DNA from: Bacillota bacterium
GTDB taxonomy: Bacteria > Bacillota > UBA994 > PWPR01
DNA: 64,000 nucleotides
Reading direction: 5' to 3'
Assembly: GCA_028280325.1 (NCBI GenBank)
Contig: JANQLZ010000021.1
Location: 1 to 64,000, forward strand
Below, one piece after another: positions 34,206-44,000 of the stretch (position 1 is the stretch's first letter; the number at the start of each line of letters is the position of its first letter). The translations under genes were made by a program, and so were the position numbers. Below the pieces are notes generated by a model. The model saw nothing but the letters and a program-made list of their open reading frames with translations, was not told the origin of the DNA and did not search any database.

Positions 34206-36356
34206 ATGGGTTTAACTAAAAATTCGACAGGAACAAGTTTAATAAGTAGTAAATTTAATGTAGCTGTGCGTGAAGATGATGATCATATTATTGCCCTGGC
34301 GGGTAACCCAAATGTAGGAAAGAGTACAGTTTTTAATAGTTTAACTGGCTTAAATCAACATACAGGGAATTGGCCGGGTAAAACTGTTACAAATGCCCGC
34401 GGTAAATACAATTATCAGGGTGAACAGTTCGTTTTAGTTGATTTGCCGGGCACATATTCGATCATGTCCACATCAGAAGAGGAGGAAATAGCCAGAGACT
34501 TTGTTTGCTTCGCCAAGCCTGATGTCACCGTTGTTGTAGCAGACGCGACCTGTTTAGAGCGCAATCTCAACTTGACATTACAGATTCTGGAAATTACTAA
34601 AGATGTCGTGGTATGTGTCAATCTGATAGATGAGGCCAAACGTAAAGGTATAGTCATAGATATCGAGGCCCTGTCTCAAAAACTGGGCGTGCCGGTTGTC
34701 GCTACTAATGCCCGAAAGAAAAGCAGCCTGGGCAATCTGGCCCAAGAAGTGCATATGGTAGCTAACCATCTGAAAGAATTGACTCCTTATCAGGTTCAAT
34801 ATGATCAGGAGATTGAGACCGCTATTGCGATGATTGAGCCCACGGTCAATAGTTTAGCAGGCAGTAAAATCAATAGTCGCTGGGTGGCCCTGAAGCTCCT
34901 GGACGGTGAAGATAAAATAATCAGTTCCATTAACGATTTCTTGGAAAATGAATTACTTAATAATGACATATTAATAGATCCCCTAAACCAAGCCAAGCAA
35001 TTCTTAGCGGAACATGAGATCAATGCTGATAACTTCAGGGATCGGGTAGTGACCAGAATTGTCAAGGAAGCAGAAAAGCTCAGCGCTGAGGTGGTCACTT
35101 TTACCAACAAAGAATACAACAAAACAGATCGAAAAATTGATTCAATCCTAACTTCCAAGGTATTTGGCATACCTATTATGATAGGGCTATTGGGAGCTGT
35201 GTTCTGGCTGACAATTACCGGAGCTAACTATCCGTCGGCCATGCTTGCTAATCTCTTGTTTAGTGTAGAGGACCACCTGACAGCCCTGTTTATGCAGGTC
35301 AATGCTCCTGTTTGGCTTCACGGAATGCTGATTTTAGGGGTATATCGGACCCTGGCCTGGGTTGTATCAGTTATGTTGCCGCCAATGGCTATCTTCTTTC
35401 CGTTGTTTACGTTTCTGGAAGACCTGGGTTATTTACCTCGGGTAGCTTTTAATTTGGATAACTTTTTTAAGAGGGCATGTGCGCACGGGAAGCAGGCCTT
35501 AACCATGTGTATGGGATTTGGGTGTAATGCCGCCGGGGTAATTGGCTGCCGGATAATAGATTCACCCCGCGAAAGGTTAATTGCAATTATAACCAATAAT
35601 TTTGTGCCCTGCAATGGCCGGTTTCCAACATTAATTGCCGTTTCAACGATCTTTATAGGCGGTTTGTGGGGTAGCAGATACAATTCGCTGGCAGCTACCT
35701 TAGCTATGGTCGCAGTAATACTGCTGGGCATATTGATGACCCTGTTGGTCTCTAAGCTTTTGTCAAAAACTATCTTAAAGGGCTTACCGTCATCATTTAC
35801 CTTAGAACTGCCGCCCTATCGTAAACCACAATTTGGCAGAATATTAATCAGATCGTTATTGGATAGAACACTGTTTGTATTGGGCAGAGCAGTTGCCATT
35901 GCCGCTCCTGCAGGAATAATTATCTGGGTAATGGCCAATATCGATATTGGCAGTGCCAGTTTACTGACCCATTCAGCGCTGTTCCTGGAGCCGTTTGCCA
36001 GACTGATAGGACTCGATGGCTATATTCTCATGGCCTTTATCCTGGGTTTGCCAGCCAACGAAATTGTTGTGCCGATCATCATAATGAGCTATATGGCCAG
36101 CGGCAGTATGCTGGAGTTTGATACCCTGCGAGAACTGAAAGACCTGCTGATAGCTAATGGCTGGACAGTACTGACTGCGGTTAATGTCATGCTCTTTTCG
36201 CTAATGCATTTTCCATGCGGTACCACGCTGTGGACGATAAGAAAAGAAACCCAAAGCGCCAAATGGACATTTATGTCTTTTCTGATACCAACCGCTGCCG
36301 GAATAATCGTATGCTTTATTGTCACTCAGCTGGCCCATTTATTTGGTTTGGTTTAA
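34206..36356 (+). CDS. feoB: Ferrous iron transporter FeoB
   Basis: A 716-residue membrane GTPase-coupled Fe(II) importer. Cytosolic G domain near 28-190: GNPNVGKSTVFNSLTG (G1), DLPGTYS (G3), NLIDEAKR (G4). Then a helical domain and a membrane part with two Gate domains: PRVAFNLDNFFKRACAHGKQ is split by the invariant MGFGCNAAGV near 440, and a second FVPCNGRFPTLIA near 475. The C-terminal GLPANEIVVPI is typical. GGAG precedes the ATG. No feoC is seen after it; a terminator follows. Confidence 0.95.
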   Translation: MGLTKNSTGTSLISSKFNVAVREDDDHIIALAGNPNVGKSTVFNSLTGLNQHTGNWPGKTVTNARGKYNYQGEQFVLVDLPGTYSIMSTSEEEEIARDFVCFAKPDVTVVVADATCLERNLNLTLQILEITKDVVVCVNLIDEAKRKGIVIDIEALSQKLGVPVVATNARKKSSLGNLAQEVHMVANHLKELTPYQVQYDQEIETAIAMIEPTVNSLAGSKINSRWVALKLLDGEDKIISSINDFLENELLNNDILIDPLNQAKQFLAEHEINADNFRDRVVTRIVKEAEKLSAEVVTFTNKEYNKTDRKIDSILTSKVFGIPIMIGLLGAVFWLTITGANYPSAMLANLLFSVEDHLTALFMQVNAPVWLHGMLILGVYRTLAWVVSVMLPPMAIFFPLFTFLEDLGYLPRVAFNLDNFFKRACAHGKQALTMCMGFGCNAAGVIGCRIIDSPRERLIAIITNNFVPCNGRFPTLIAVSTIFIGGLWGSRYNSLAATLAMVAVILLGILMTLLVSKLLSKTILKGLPSSFTLELPPYRKPQFGRILIRSLLDRTLFVLGRAVAIAAPAGIIIWVMANIDIGSASLLTHSALFLEPFARLIGLDGYILMAFILGLPANEIVVPIIIMSYMASGSMLEFDTLRELKDLLIANGWTVLTAVNVMLFSLMHFPCGTTLWTIRKETQSAKWTFMSFLIPTAAGIIVCFIVTQLAHLFGLV

Positions 36357-36378
36357 GCTTTATAAAATAAAAAACTTT

Positions 36379-36421
36379 TCCCGCCTTTTTTGAAATACAA
36401 TTATGGCGGGTTTATTATTTT
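36379..36421 (+). terminator. Terminator after feoB
   Basis: CCCGCC (36380-36385) pairs with GGCGGG (36405-36410) across an AT loop, followed by TTTATTATTTT. Confidence 0.6.
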
Positions 36422-36888
36422 GCTGACATAAATTGCACATGACAATCTGTGCTTTGAATTACACAATAAGGTATAGTATCATTTAACTCCCGTGAAACTA
36501 CAGAAAAGAAGAAACTATATTTGTTTGAGGATCCGATAATTGCTGATGCCCACCAGACATACTCCTGTGGCCCAAAATTGAGAGAAGAGATATTGGCATG
36601 GTATGGTAGCTTAAGCATCGGTGATTAAGTCCATATTGATAAAAGCTGAAAATAACTAATCCGGCTCTTAGGCAAAGAGCTGGATTTATTTTATGTTAAC
36701 AAAGTAAGTCCTGAGCAACTCGTATAATGCTTTAACACTGTATTATCATCTGATTATAAAGCAGTATATCCCAATTATGGAATGCATCCTTAAACATTTG
36801 CTACCGATTTAACATCCCCCCTTTTTATGATAATTAACTTGTAATATTATATAGATAAACTCACGAAAATTAATTTAAAGGTAATATT
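36415..36888. other. 474-nt gap between feoB and the hybrid kinase gene
   Basis: A minus-strand frame 36415-36618 translates to 67 protein-like residues (QEYVWWASAIIGSSNKYSFF), a little reminiscent of a beta-propeller glycosidase blade, but it has no ribosome site and may be a gene scar. The rest is AT-rich with no RNA element I recognise. The promoter of the kinase gene should be near 36840-36870. Confidence 0.3.
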
Positions 36889-39800
36889 ATGAGTAAAAAA
36901 GCAATCCATTTTGCAGTTTTAATCGTGCTGGTCTCAGTAGTGATGTTTGTAGCTTTTATCATATTGGATACCAGCTACAAAGTTGTTCCCAGTAAAGATA
37001 TAACTGAGCTGTCCTCTGTTAATTTTAATAATGGAGAGGTCGTGGCTTTAGACGGCCAGTGGGAGTTTTACTGGAGTAGAATCCTGTATCCTGAAGATTT
37101 TAATCATCCAGGGCCCCAAAGACAAGATGTGACTGTTCCTCACCACTGGACAAAAAACGGTTATCCCTCACAGGGAATAGCGACTTACCGATTGAATACA
37201 AAAGTAAATACCCAGGCCAATATTATGGCCCTTAAAATGCCGGTGGTCAGCATGACTGCTGTCCAGGTAATAATAAATGGACAGACTGTCGTTAGTAATC
37301 CGGATTTAACGCCTGAGAAAATTCCTAAAATTATTCCTTTTAAAATTGGTCGGGGAAATATCGAAATATTAGTTCATGTTGTCAATGAAATTAATCCCTA
37401 CAGCGGTATAAGTGAAAGCATATTTTTGGGAAACTACCATGATATTCAACAGCTGGCCATTAATAATCTGATGGTTGATGCCTTTGTTATTATTATCCTT
37501 GCTTTAATGTCCATAGTTCTGGTAATAATTTACCTGACTACTCAACGCAAAAATCCGCTGGTTCTGATTGTTGCCGGCATTTGCCTGGCTTTTGCTTTTA
37601 GCAACAGCGGTTACAGTGAACGTCTGCTGTTTGTGTTTTTTCCCAATTTGCCTTTGGCAGTAGGCAAAAAAATTATTATGCTGATAGATTACTCAGGCAC
37701 CATTCTTTATGTGTTTTTTTTAAGGATAGCCAGCAGAGACAGGGTATTTAAAATTGTTTCGAGGGTTGTCTATATTATCTATGGCGGGTATGGTTTAGCT
37801 ATCATATTATTACCTCTTTCCTTCACCATACGTTTTGCAGATATGTATGTAATCTTCAACATCTGTTTTTTTGTGTTTTTATTTGCTAGGATGTTTATAA
37901 AACTGAGGAAAAAGGATTATGGCAGTATGAGCAAAAGCTCTATCGTGATTTTTTTAATTGCCTTTCTATACCCGCTATTGTATACCGTAGCCTTAATTAT
38001 GTATTATATGGCCTGGTTGAACAGCCTCTGGATAGCCCAGGCCAGCAGTATTTTTTTCTCGTTAACACTTATCTTATACCTGTCCAATCAATTAAATGAA
38101 TCATACAATGAAACTACCTCAGCCCTGCAAAAGTTGATTAAAGTCGATAAGCTGAAAGATGAGTTTTTGATAAACACTACCCATGAGCTGCAAACCCCTC
38201 TGAATGGCATCATAAATATGACCGAGTCAATTTTAAAGGAGGGCCTGGGAACGCTCAGCTCAGAACAAAAAGAGTATCTGGGAATGGTTATTAAAACCTC
38301 CAAACGCTTGGGTTTGCTAGTAGAAGACATTAAAGACTTATCCCGAATTGAGCGTGATGATTTAGACCTGCACCTCAGAAATGTGGAGGTAGTTGCCATC
38401 ATTAAAATGGTGGTAGAAATGCTGGCTGGTAATATTAACTTCAAGAATCTTCAGATTAACAACAGTATTGCAGCAGATAAGATTTATATCAGGGGTGACG
38501 AAAACAGAGTCATTCAAGTATTCTACAATGTATTAGGCAATGCCGTTAAATTTACTCCAAAAGGGACAGTAACCATTACATGCCAGCAATTTAAGGATTG
38601 CATTCAAATCAGGATCGAGGATACCGGTATTGGTATTACCAGGGCAGAGCAGCAAAAACTATTTACTGAACGCACTGTAACTGATAGCGAATATGGGGGT
38701 ATGGGAGTTGGCTTAAGGCTTTCTAAAAAGCTGATGAACCTGATGAACGGAGATATTTATCTGGATTGGTCTGCCAAGAATAAGGGCAGCAGATTCACTG
38801 TTGTGTTTGAAAAAGGTCGTGAGGGAGAGTCAGGTAATAATCAATTAAGTGAAGTAGCTGTCAGCACCAGGGCTCCTTCGCTAAACTCTAATCTGCAGCA
38901 AAAGAAATACCAGCTGCTGGTGGTCGATGATGAACCAGCAAATGTATATAGTATTACTGGTATACTTGATGATAAAGATATTTCATTTACAGTTGCTGGC
39001 AATGGCTACGATGCTCTGAAGGCGATTAATACCCATAAAGTCGATCTTATATTGTTGGACATTATGCTTCCGGGCATGAATGGTTTTGAGGTCTGCAGAA
39101 TAGTCAGGCAGGACTACAGTGCTACCGAATTACCCATAGTCTTGATAACTGCCAAAGATACGATACATGATTTAAAACTGGGCTTCGAGTCTGGGGCTAA
39201 TGATTTTATTACTAAACCTTTTGCTGCTAATGAGCTGATAGCTCGAGTGCAAAATCTATTAGCACTTAAAGAAGCTATCAAGACATCACTTGATCATCAG
39301 CGCAGGTTCCTGCTGGCCCAAATCAAGCCCCATTTTATTTTTAACACTTTGGTCTCAATCGGCGTATTGTCCAGGATGGATGCCGATAAGGCAAATGATT
39401 TAATAGAAGATCTGTCGACATATCTGCGCAAGGTATTGGCCGAGACAGCTAACGACAGCCTGATTACCTTAACTTCCGAGCTTGAGTTTTTAGAGGCCTA
39501 CTTAAAGATTGAAAAGGTTAGATTCGGTAACAGATTCAGTGTAGAGTTTGAGGTCAATGTAAAAACTGATACCGTGTTAATTCCCCCGTTGATTCTACAG
39601 CCGATAGTGGAGAATGCAGTGCTTCATGGAGTCATGGCCAGGCCGGCCGGAGGCCTGATTAGTATTAATATTAACAAACACGATAATTTTATTGAATTTG
39701 TGGTTTCCGATAATGGCCAGGGAATGAATCAAGAGCAAATCAACAGCGTTTTGACTGTAAACAGGGATAATAAAGGTATTGGACTGCAGAATATCAATTC

Positions 39801-39903
39801 CCGGCTGCAAACTACGTACCAGGAGCAATTAGAGATTAACAGCAAACCAGGTGAGGGGACAGTCATTAAGTTTAAAATACCTGCCGAGGAGGAACCAAGG
39901 TGA
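36889..39903 (+). CDS. Hybrid sensor kinase: DISM sensor, 7TM, HisKA, receiver and LytS-type kinase
   Basis: A 1004-residue membrane protein. Residues 7-27 are a signal/TM helix; 40-185 an external beta domain with LDGQWEFYWS, the start typical of 7TMR-DISM sensors; about 195-400 seven membrane helices; HisKA with His near 432 in NTTHELQTPLNGI; HATPase (about 530-650); a receiver (about 680-800) with VDDEP and phospho-Asp near 723 in LILLDIMLPGMNG; then a second, LytS-like kinase with QIKPHFIFNTL near 810 and its own HATPase to 1000 (VVSDNGQGM). Two kinase classes in one chain imply a two-step relay to the regulator encoded next, which it overlaps by four bases. Confidence 0.9.
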   Translation: MSKKAIHFAVLIVLVSVVMFVAFIILDTSYKVVPSKDITELSSVNFNNGEVVALDGQWEFYWSRILYPEDFNHPGPQRQDVTVPHHWTKNGYPSQGIATYRLNTKVNTQANIMALKMPVVSMTAVQVIINGQTVVSNPDLTPEKIPKIIPFKIGRGNIEILVHVVNEINPYSGISESIFLGNYHDIQQLAINNLMVDAFVIIILALMSIVLVIIYLTTQRKNPLVLIVAGICLAFAFSNSGYSERLLFVFFPNLPLAVGKKIIMLIDYSGTILYVFFLRIASRDRVFKIVSRVVYIIYGGYGLAIILLPLSFTIRFADMYVIFNICFFVFLFARMFIKLRKKDYGSMSKSSIVIFLIAFLYPLLYTVALIMYYMAWLNSLWIAQASSIFFSLTLILYLSNQLNESYNETTSALQKLIKVDKLKDEFLINTTHELQTPLNGIINMTESILKEGLGTLSSEQKEYLGMVIKTSKRLGLLVEDIKDLSRIERDDLDLHLRNVEVVAIIKMVVEMLAGNINFKNLQINNSIAADKIYIRGDENRVIQVFYNVLGNAVKFTPKGTVTITCQQFKDCIQIRIEDTGIGITRAEQQKLFTERTVTDSEYGGMGVGLRLSKKLMNLMNGDIYLDWSAKNKGSRFTVVFEKGREGESGNNQLSEVAVSTRAPSLNSNLQQKKYQLLVVDDEPANVYSITGILDDKDISFTVAGNGYDALKAINTHKVDLILLDIMLPGMNGFEVCRIVRQDYSATELPIVLITAKDTIHDLKLGFESGANDFITKPFAANELIARVQNLLALKEAIKTSLDHQRRFLLAQIKPHFIFNTLVSIGVLSRMDADKANDLIEDLSTYLRKVLAETANDSLITLTSELEFLEAYLKIEKVRFGNRFSVEFEVNVKTDTVLIPPLILQPIVENAVLHGVMARPAGGLISININKHDNFIEFVVSDNGQGMNQEQINSVLTVNRDNKGIGLQNINSRLQTTYQEQLEINSKPGEGTVIKFKIPAEEEPR

Positions 39904-40940
39904 TTAGAGCCGCAATCGTCGACGATGAACCTTTAGTAATAGAGCACATCAAGTATGCTTTACACACCTTTGATACGATTGAGGTGGTAGCGGCATATAG
40001 CAATGCGCTGAAAGCCCTGAATGAGCTTGCAAAACTTCAGTTAGATGTTCTTTTTCTGGATATTAAAATGCCTGAAATAGATGGGCTGGCTTTTGCAACT
40101 GCACTTCTGGAAAGACAAATCGATACCGAGATAATTTTTGTTACGGCTTTTGAGTGCTATGCGGTTAAGGCCTTTGAGGTGGCCGCACTGGACTACATTT
40201 TAAAACCGGTTAATAAAAATCGGCTGCAAAAATCGATTTCCCGTTTAAATAAAGCTCAAAAGCACAGTATACGTTCAAGTAACTGTCATATTCAGTGCTT
40301 TAGACAGCTGACTGTAGTAGATAGCAGCAGCAATGATTTAGAGTTTATTTCCAGTAAATCTAAGGAGCTGTTTGCTTTCTTGCTGTTCAATAAAGCTAAG
40401 GTAAGCAAAGAATCCATTATAAACACTATCTGGCCAGATGCCGACTCTGCCAAAGCACTGGCCAATTTAAACACCTGCGTTTACAGAATCAGAAAAACCT
40501 TAAACAGCACTGGTTTGAGAATTATCTACAGCAAAGGATTTTATAGCTTAGAACTAACTGGTATGCAGATGGATATAGATACCTTTAATGAAATTGTCAA
40601 TACAGTCAACGAAGGTAAGCAGTTGAGCTTTAGTACCGGTCAGCAACTGTTAAATGTCTTCCAGAATGGCTTGATGACTCACGAATCTTATAGCTGGCTG
40701 CTGAGTATTCAAGCCCAATATGCAGAAAACATGTATCACTCAATGCTAAAGATTGCTCAAGATCTTTATAGCAGCCAGCAGTATAGCCAGACAATTCAGC
40801 TTTTAAACAGCTATTTAAGGGTCGAAAACCACCATGAAGATATTTGGCAGCTGTTAATCAACAGTTACCGGGCTATTGGTGACCGGATTCAGGAACGCAA
40901 GGCTAAGCAGCAGCTTAAAATGCTGTTAAAAGAATTATAA
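39900..40940 (+). CDS. Response regulator with SARP-type DNA-binding and BTAD domains
   Basis: A 346-residue regulator. Receiver 1-120 with VDDEP and phospho-Asp near 56 in LFLDIKMPEID, and KPVNK near 103. Then a winged helix (about 140-215) beginning SSKSKELFAFLLFNKAK, and a helical BTAD (about 220-346) with TFNEIV and a TPR-like ending. This is the SARP/AfsR-like output rather than the LytTR domain usually paired with LytS kinases. GTG start at 39900 overlaps the kinase stop, with GAGGAGG upstream. The giant SLH protein gene 122 bp downstream is its likeliest target. Confidence 0.87.
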   Translation: MIRAAIVDDEPLVIEHIKYALHTFDTIEVVAAYSNALKALNELAKLQLDVLFLDIKMPEIDGLAFATALLERQIDTEIIFVTAFECYAVKAFEVAALDYILKPVNKNRLQKSISRLNKAQKHSIRSSNCHIQCFRQLTVVDSSSNDLEFISSKSKELFAFLLFNKAKVSKESIINTIWPDADSAKALANLNTCVYRIRKTLNSTGLRIIYSKGFYSLELTGMQMDIDTFNEIVNTVNEGKQLSFSTGQQLLNVFQNGLMTHESYSWLLSIQAQYAENMYHSMLKIAQDLYSSQQYSQTIQLLNSYLRVENHHEDIWQLLINSYRAIGDRIQERKAKQQLKMLLKEL

Positions 40941-41062
40941 AAAGCTAAGAGCTGGCTATATTCCGACCAGCTCAATGATGCTTTCAGTAGAATTGATGTC
41001 AGTATTCTGTTATTGCCTCTCTATATAATGTTTTTTATAAAAACAATAAAAGGGGTTATAGA

Positions 41063-44000
41063 ATGAGCAGAGTATCTGGCAAAAAAATTGTGAGTTTTAC
41101 ATTGATTCTGTTTTTAGTGACTGTTATAAATTTTACTTATATCAAACCGGCCCACGCTTCTACAGATGTTTGGGATGGGACGATAGCCACAGGGTATGCC
41201 AGCGGAATGGGTTCTGAATTTGATCCGTATCTTATCAGAACCGCAGAGCAGCTGGCCTATATGGCCAGTACAACAGTTGGCACTGACACACATGTCCTGC
41301 TGATGAATGATATCGATCTTAATGATCTGGAGTGGACGCCGATCAGTGATTTCAGAGGCATATTTGACGGTAGAGGTCATGTCATTCGCAATGTCAAAGT
41401 CACTGATCCCCCAGGCGGCAGAGCTGGGCTGTTTGGCATCATTCACTGGCCAAACTCCCATGTTAAAAACCTCGGGGTGGAGAATATCGACATAACAGTT
41501 GATGTCACAAATTACTCATCAGCGAGTTTTGTTGGAGGGTTTACCGGGTATTTTACAGATGGGTCTATTGAGAACTGTTATGTGCAAAACGGCCGCATTT
41601 TAGTGGCTGCCAATATCTCCCCAAGTAATCCGGAGGGAGATACGCTGGATAATGATACCCATAAAGCCTATACCGGAGGTTTTACCGGCAATAGTAGTAG
41701 AGGTGTTATCAGCAACTGTTATAGTCAGGTTGATGTTGTCAGCAAGGTCAAGCATGTGTCGGCATCTGCTACTGCCGGTTTTACAGGCAATAATGCTCAT
41801 GCAACCAGAACTGAAAACTGTTACTCAGCCGGAGCCGTAGTCTTCCATCCAGTTACTGCCTGGAGTGGTGTTGGCACCTTTTCCGGATGGGCCAATAGTA
41901 AAGAAGTAAACTGCTATTATGACAAAACATTAACTGGCGATGTAAACAAATCAGGCAATGATAGTTCAACAGGATTAACAACGGCAGAAATGCAGACTGC
42001 TACGCCTTTTGAGGGCTGGGACACCAGTACCTGGGATTTTACCGAGGGGCAATATCCGACCCTGATCCCCCCGGTTTACGATGAAACAGCCCCTGAATTT
42101 GTGGACAACTATCCGGTAATAGCGTCATTATCGGAAACATCATGTGATATAACTGTACAGCCTGATGAAGACAGCAGTTTGGCCTATGTAGTTTTATCGG
42201 CAGGCTCCCCGGCCCCAACTACCACGCAGGTCTTAAGGCTGGAGGATAGCGCAGGTAATTATGTGGACAGTTCCGGAGTAATCAACTTAACGGCCGGAAG
42301 TGAGGACACGCTATCTATAACTGATTTAACTAAAGGGCAGAGTTATCAGATTTACATGGTCTTGTATGACAGCGCCATACCCATGAATATTTCTGCCAGT
42401 CCGATAATAGTAGATTTTACTACCCCTGATACCGATCCACCCCAGATTGCCACTGGCTATCCGCTATTATCAGAGCTGGTCGACAGGAGCTGCCAGATAA
42501 CCATTGAAGTCGACGAGGACAGCACCTGCTATTTTGTAGTACTGCCGCAAACTGAAGCTGCCCCCACAGCAGAGCAGGTTAAACAGGCTCTTGACAGCTG
42601 GGGAAACAGTGTTGAGGTCAATGGTGAGATACCGTTAACCGCTGACACAGGTCATTCCTTTACCGTAAAAGGGCTGGCACCTGACACCGACTATAATCTG
42701 TACTTAGCTGTCGAGGATCTGTCGGCCAATAAAAACATGACCCCACAGCCAGTTGTGATTTCTGTGGCAACTGCTGCCGACATTTATCCGCCCATTTTTG
42801 AGATGGAGCCCGGTATTGGCAGCAAAACAGATCAGACCAGTGCCATTGAGTTTCAGGTGGATGAAACCGGCACAGCATATTATGTGTTATTAAGTGACGC
42901 TGCTCCTGAACCCAATATTGATCAGATTAAAAATGGCAGTGACGGTCTCGATGCCCCCGGCTTAAAGAACGGGGAGTTAGCAGTTAGCGATGCTGTCTCT
43001 ACGATTACTCTTACAGGGCTGCAGCCAGAAACCAACTATGACTTTTACTTAATTGTCGAGGATATTCAGGGACAGGCTACGGGTATCAAAAAAATCGATT
43101 TGCTCACCGACGCAGATCAGTATCCCCCGGTATTCACCCAACCGCCCCAAGCTCTGGACATAACAGATACCAGCCTTAAAGTGCAGTTCACAGCCAATGA
43201 ACCGGGTACGGTCTTTTATGCCATAACCAATAATTCAGGGATGATTCCCATTCCCACTCCGCAACAGCTGGTTGAGCAATCCCAGCCGACCTTTATTGCG
43301 GCCGGCAGCTATGAATACGATCCAGCCGGACAGCCAGAGTTCACAGTACAGTCTCTTCAGGAAAATCAAAATTACCGAGTTTGCCTGGTCTTGAGAGATA
43401 ATCAGGCAACACCAAATCTGCAGAGTGAGGTTACTGTTGTGGAGGTAACCACTGCTCCGGATGTTGAGGAACCGGTATTGACTGCAGGCTACCCTAAAGA
43501 TATCTCGGCGCTGGACAAATCATGTGCTTTTGTGATCAGGGCCAATGAGGCTGGTTATGGCTACTATGTGGTTTTAGAAAATGGTTCAAACCCACCTGAT
43601 TCTGCCCAGGTAAAACAAGGTGAGATTGAGAATGAGGTTGTCCTGAACGAAGGCAATTTCATGTTTGAAACTGAGTTAGAAAAGTTGATTGAAGTCGGTA
43701 ATTTAAGCGCCAATACCGAGTACGATATCTACTTTGTCTTAGAAGACAGGGCCTCTACCAGGAATCTGCAGAGCGAGCCGACCCTGGTTGAGGTAGTTAC
43801 TCAGCCTGACATCACTGCTCCCCTTAATGCAGCCAGCTACCCCCACAAAGGTGCAGAGGCCGAAACAGTTTGCAGCGTAAAAACCCAGGCCGATGAGGAT
43901 GCCGTCGGATACTATGTTGTCCTTAGCAGCAATGCTGTTGTGCCCAGTGCCGCAGATGTTAAAAATGCCAGCAGTGGGCAGTTAGCCAACCTAGTTAAAT

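Noticed and set aside
34415-36325. Several minus-strand frames within feoB
   Set aside because: Shadows of a gene with clear G-domain and Gate motifs.
41160-41840. Small frames on both strands inside the N-terminal GLUG module
   Set aside because: Explained by the giant surface protein frame.
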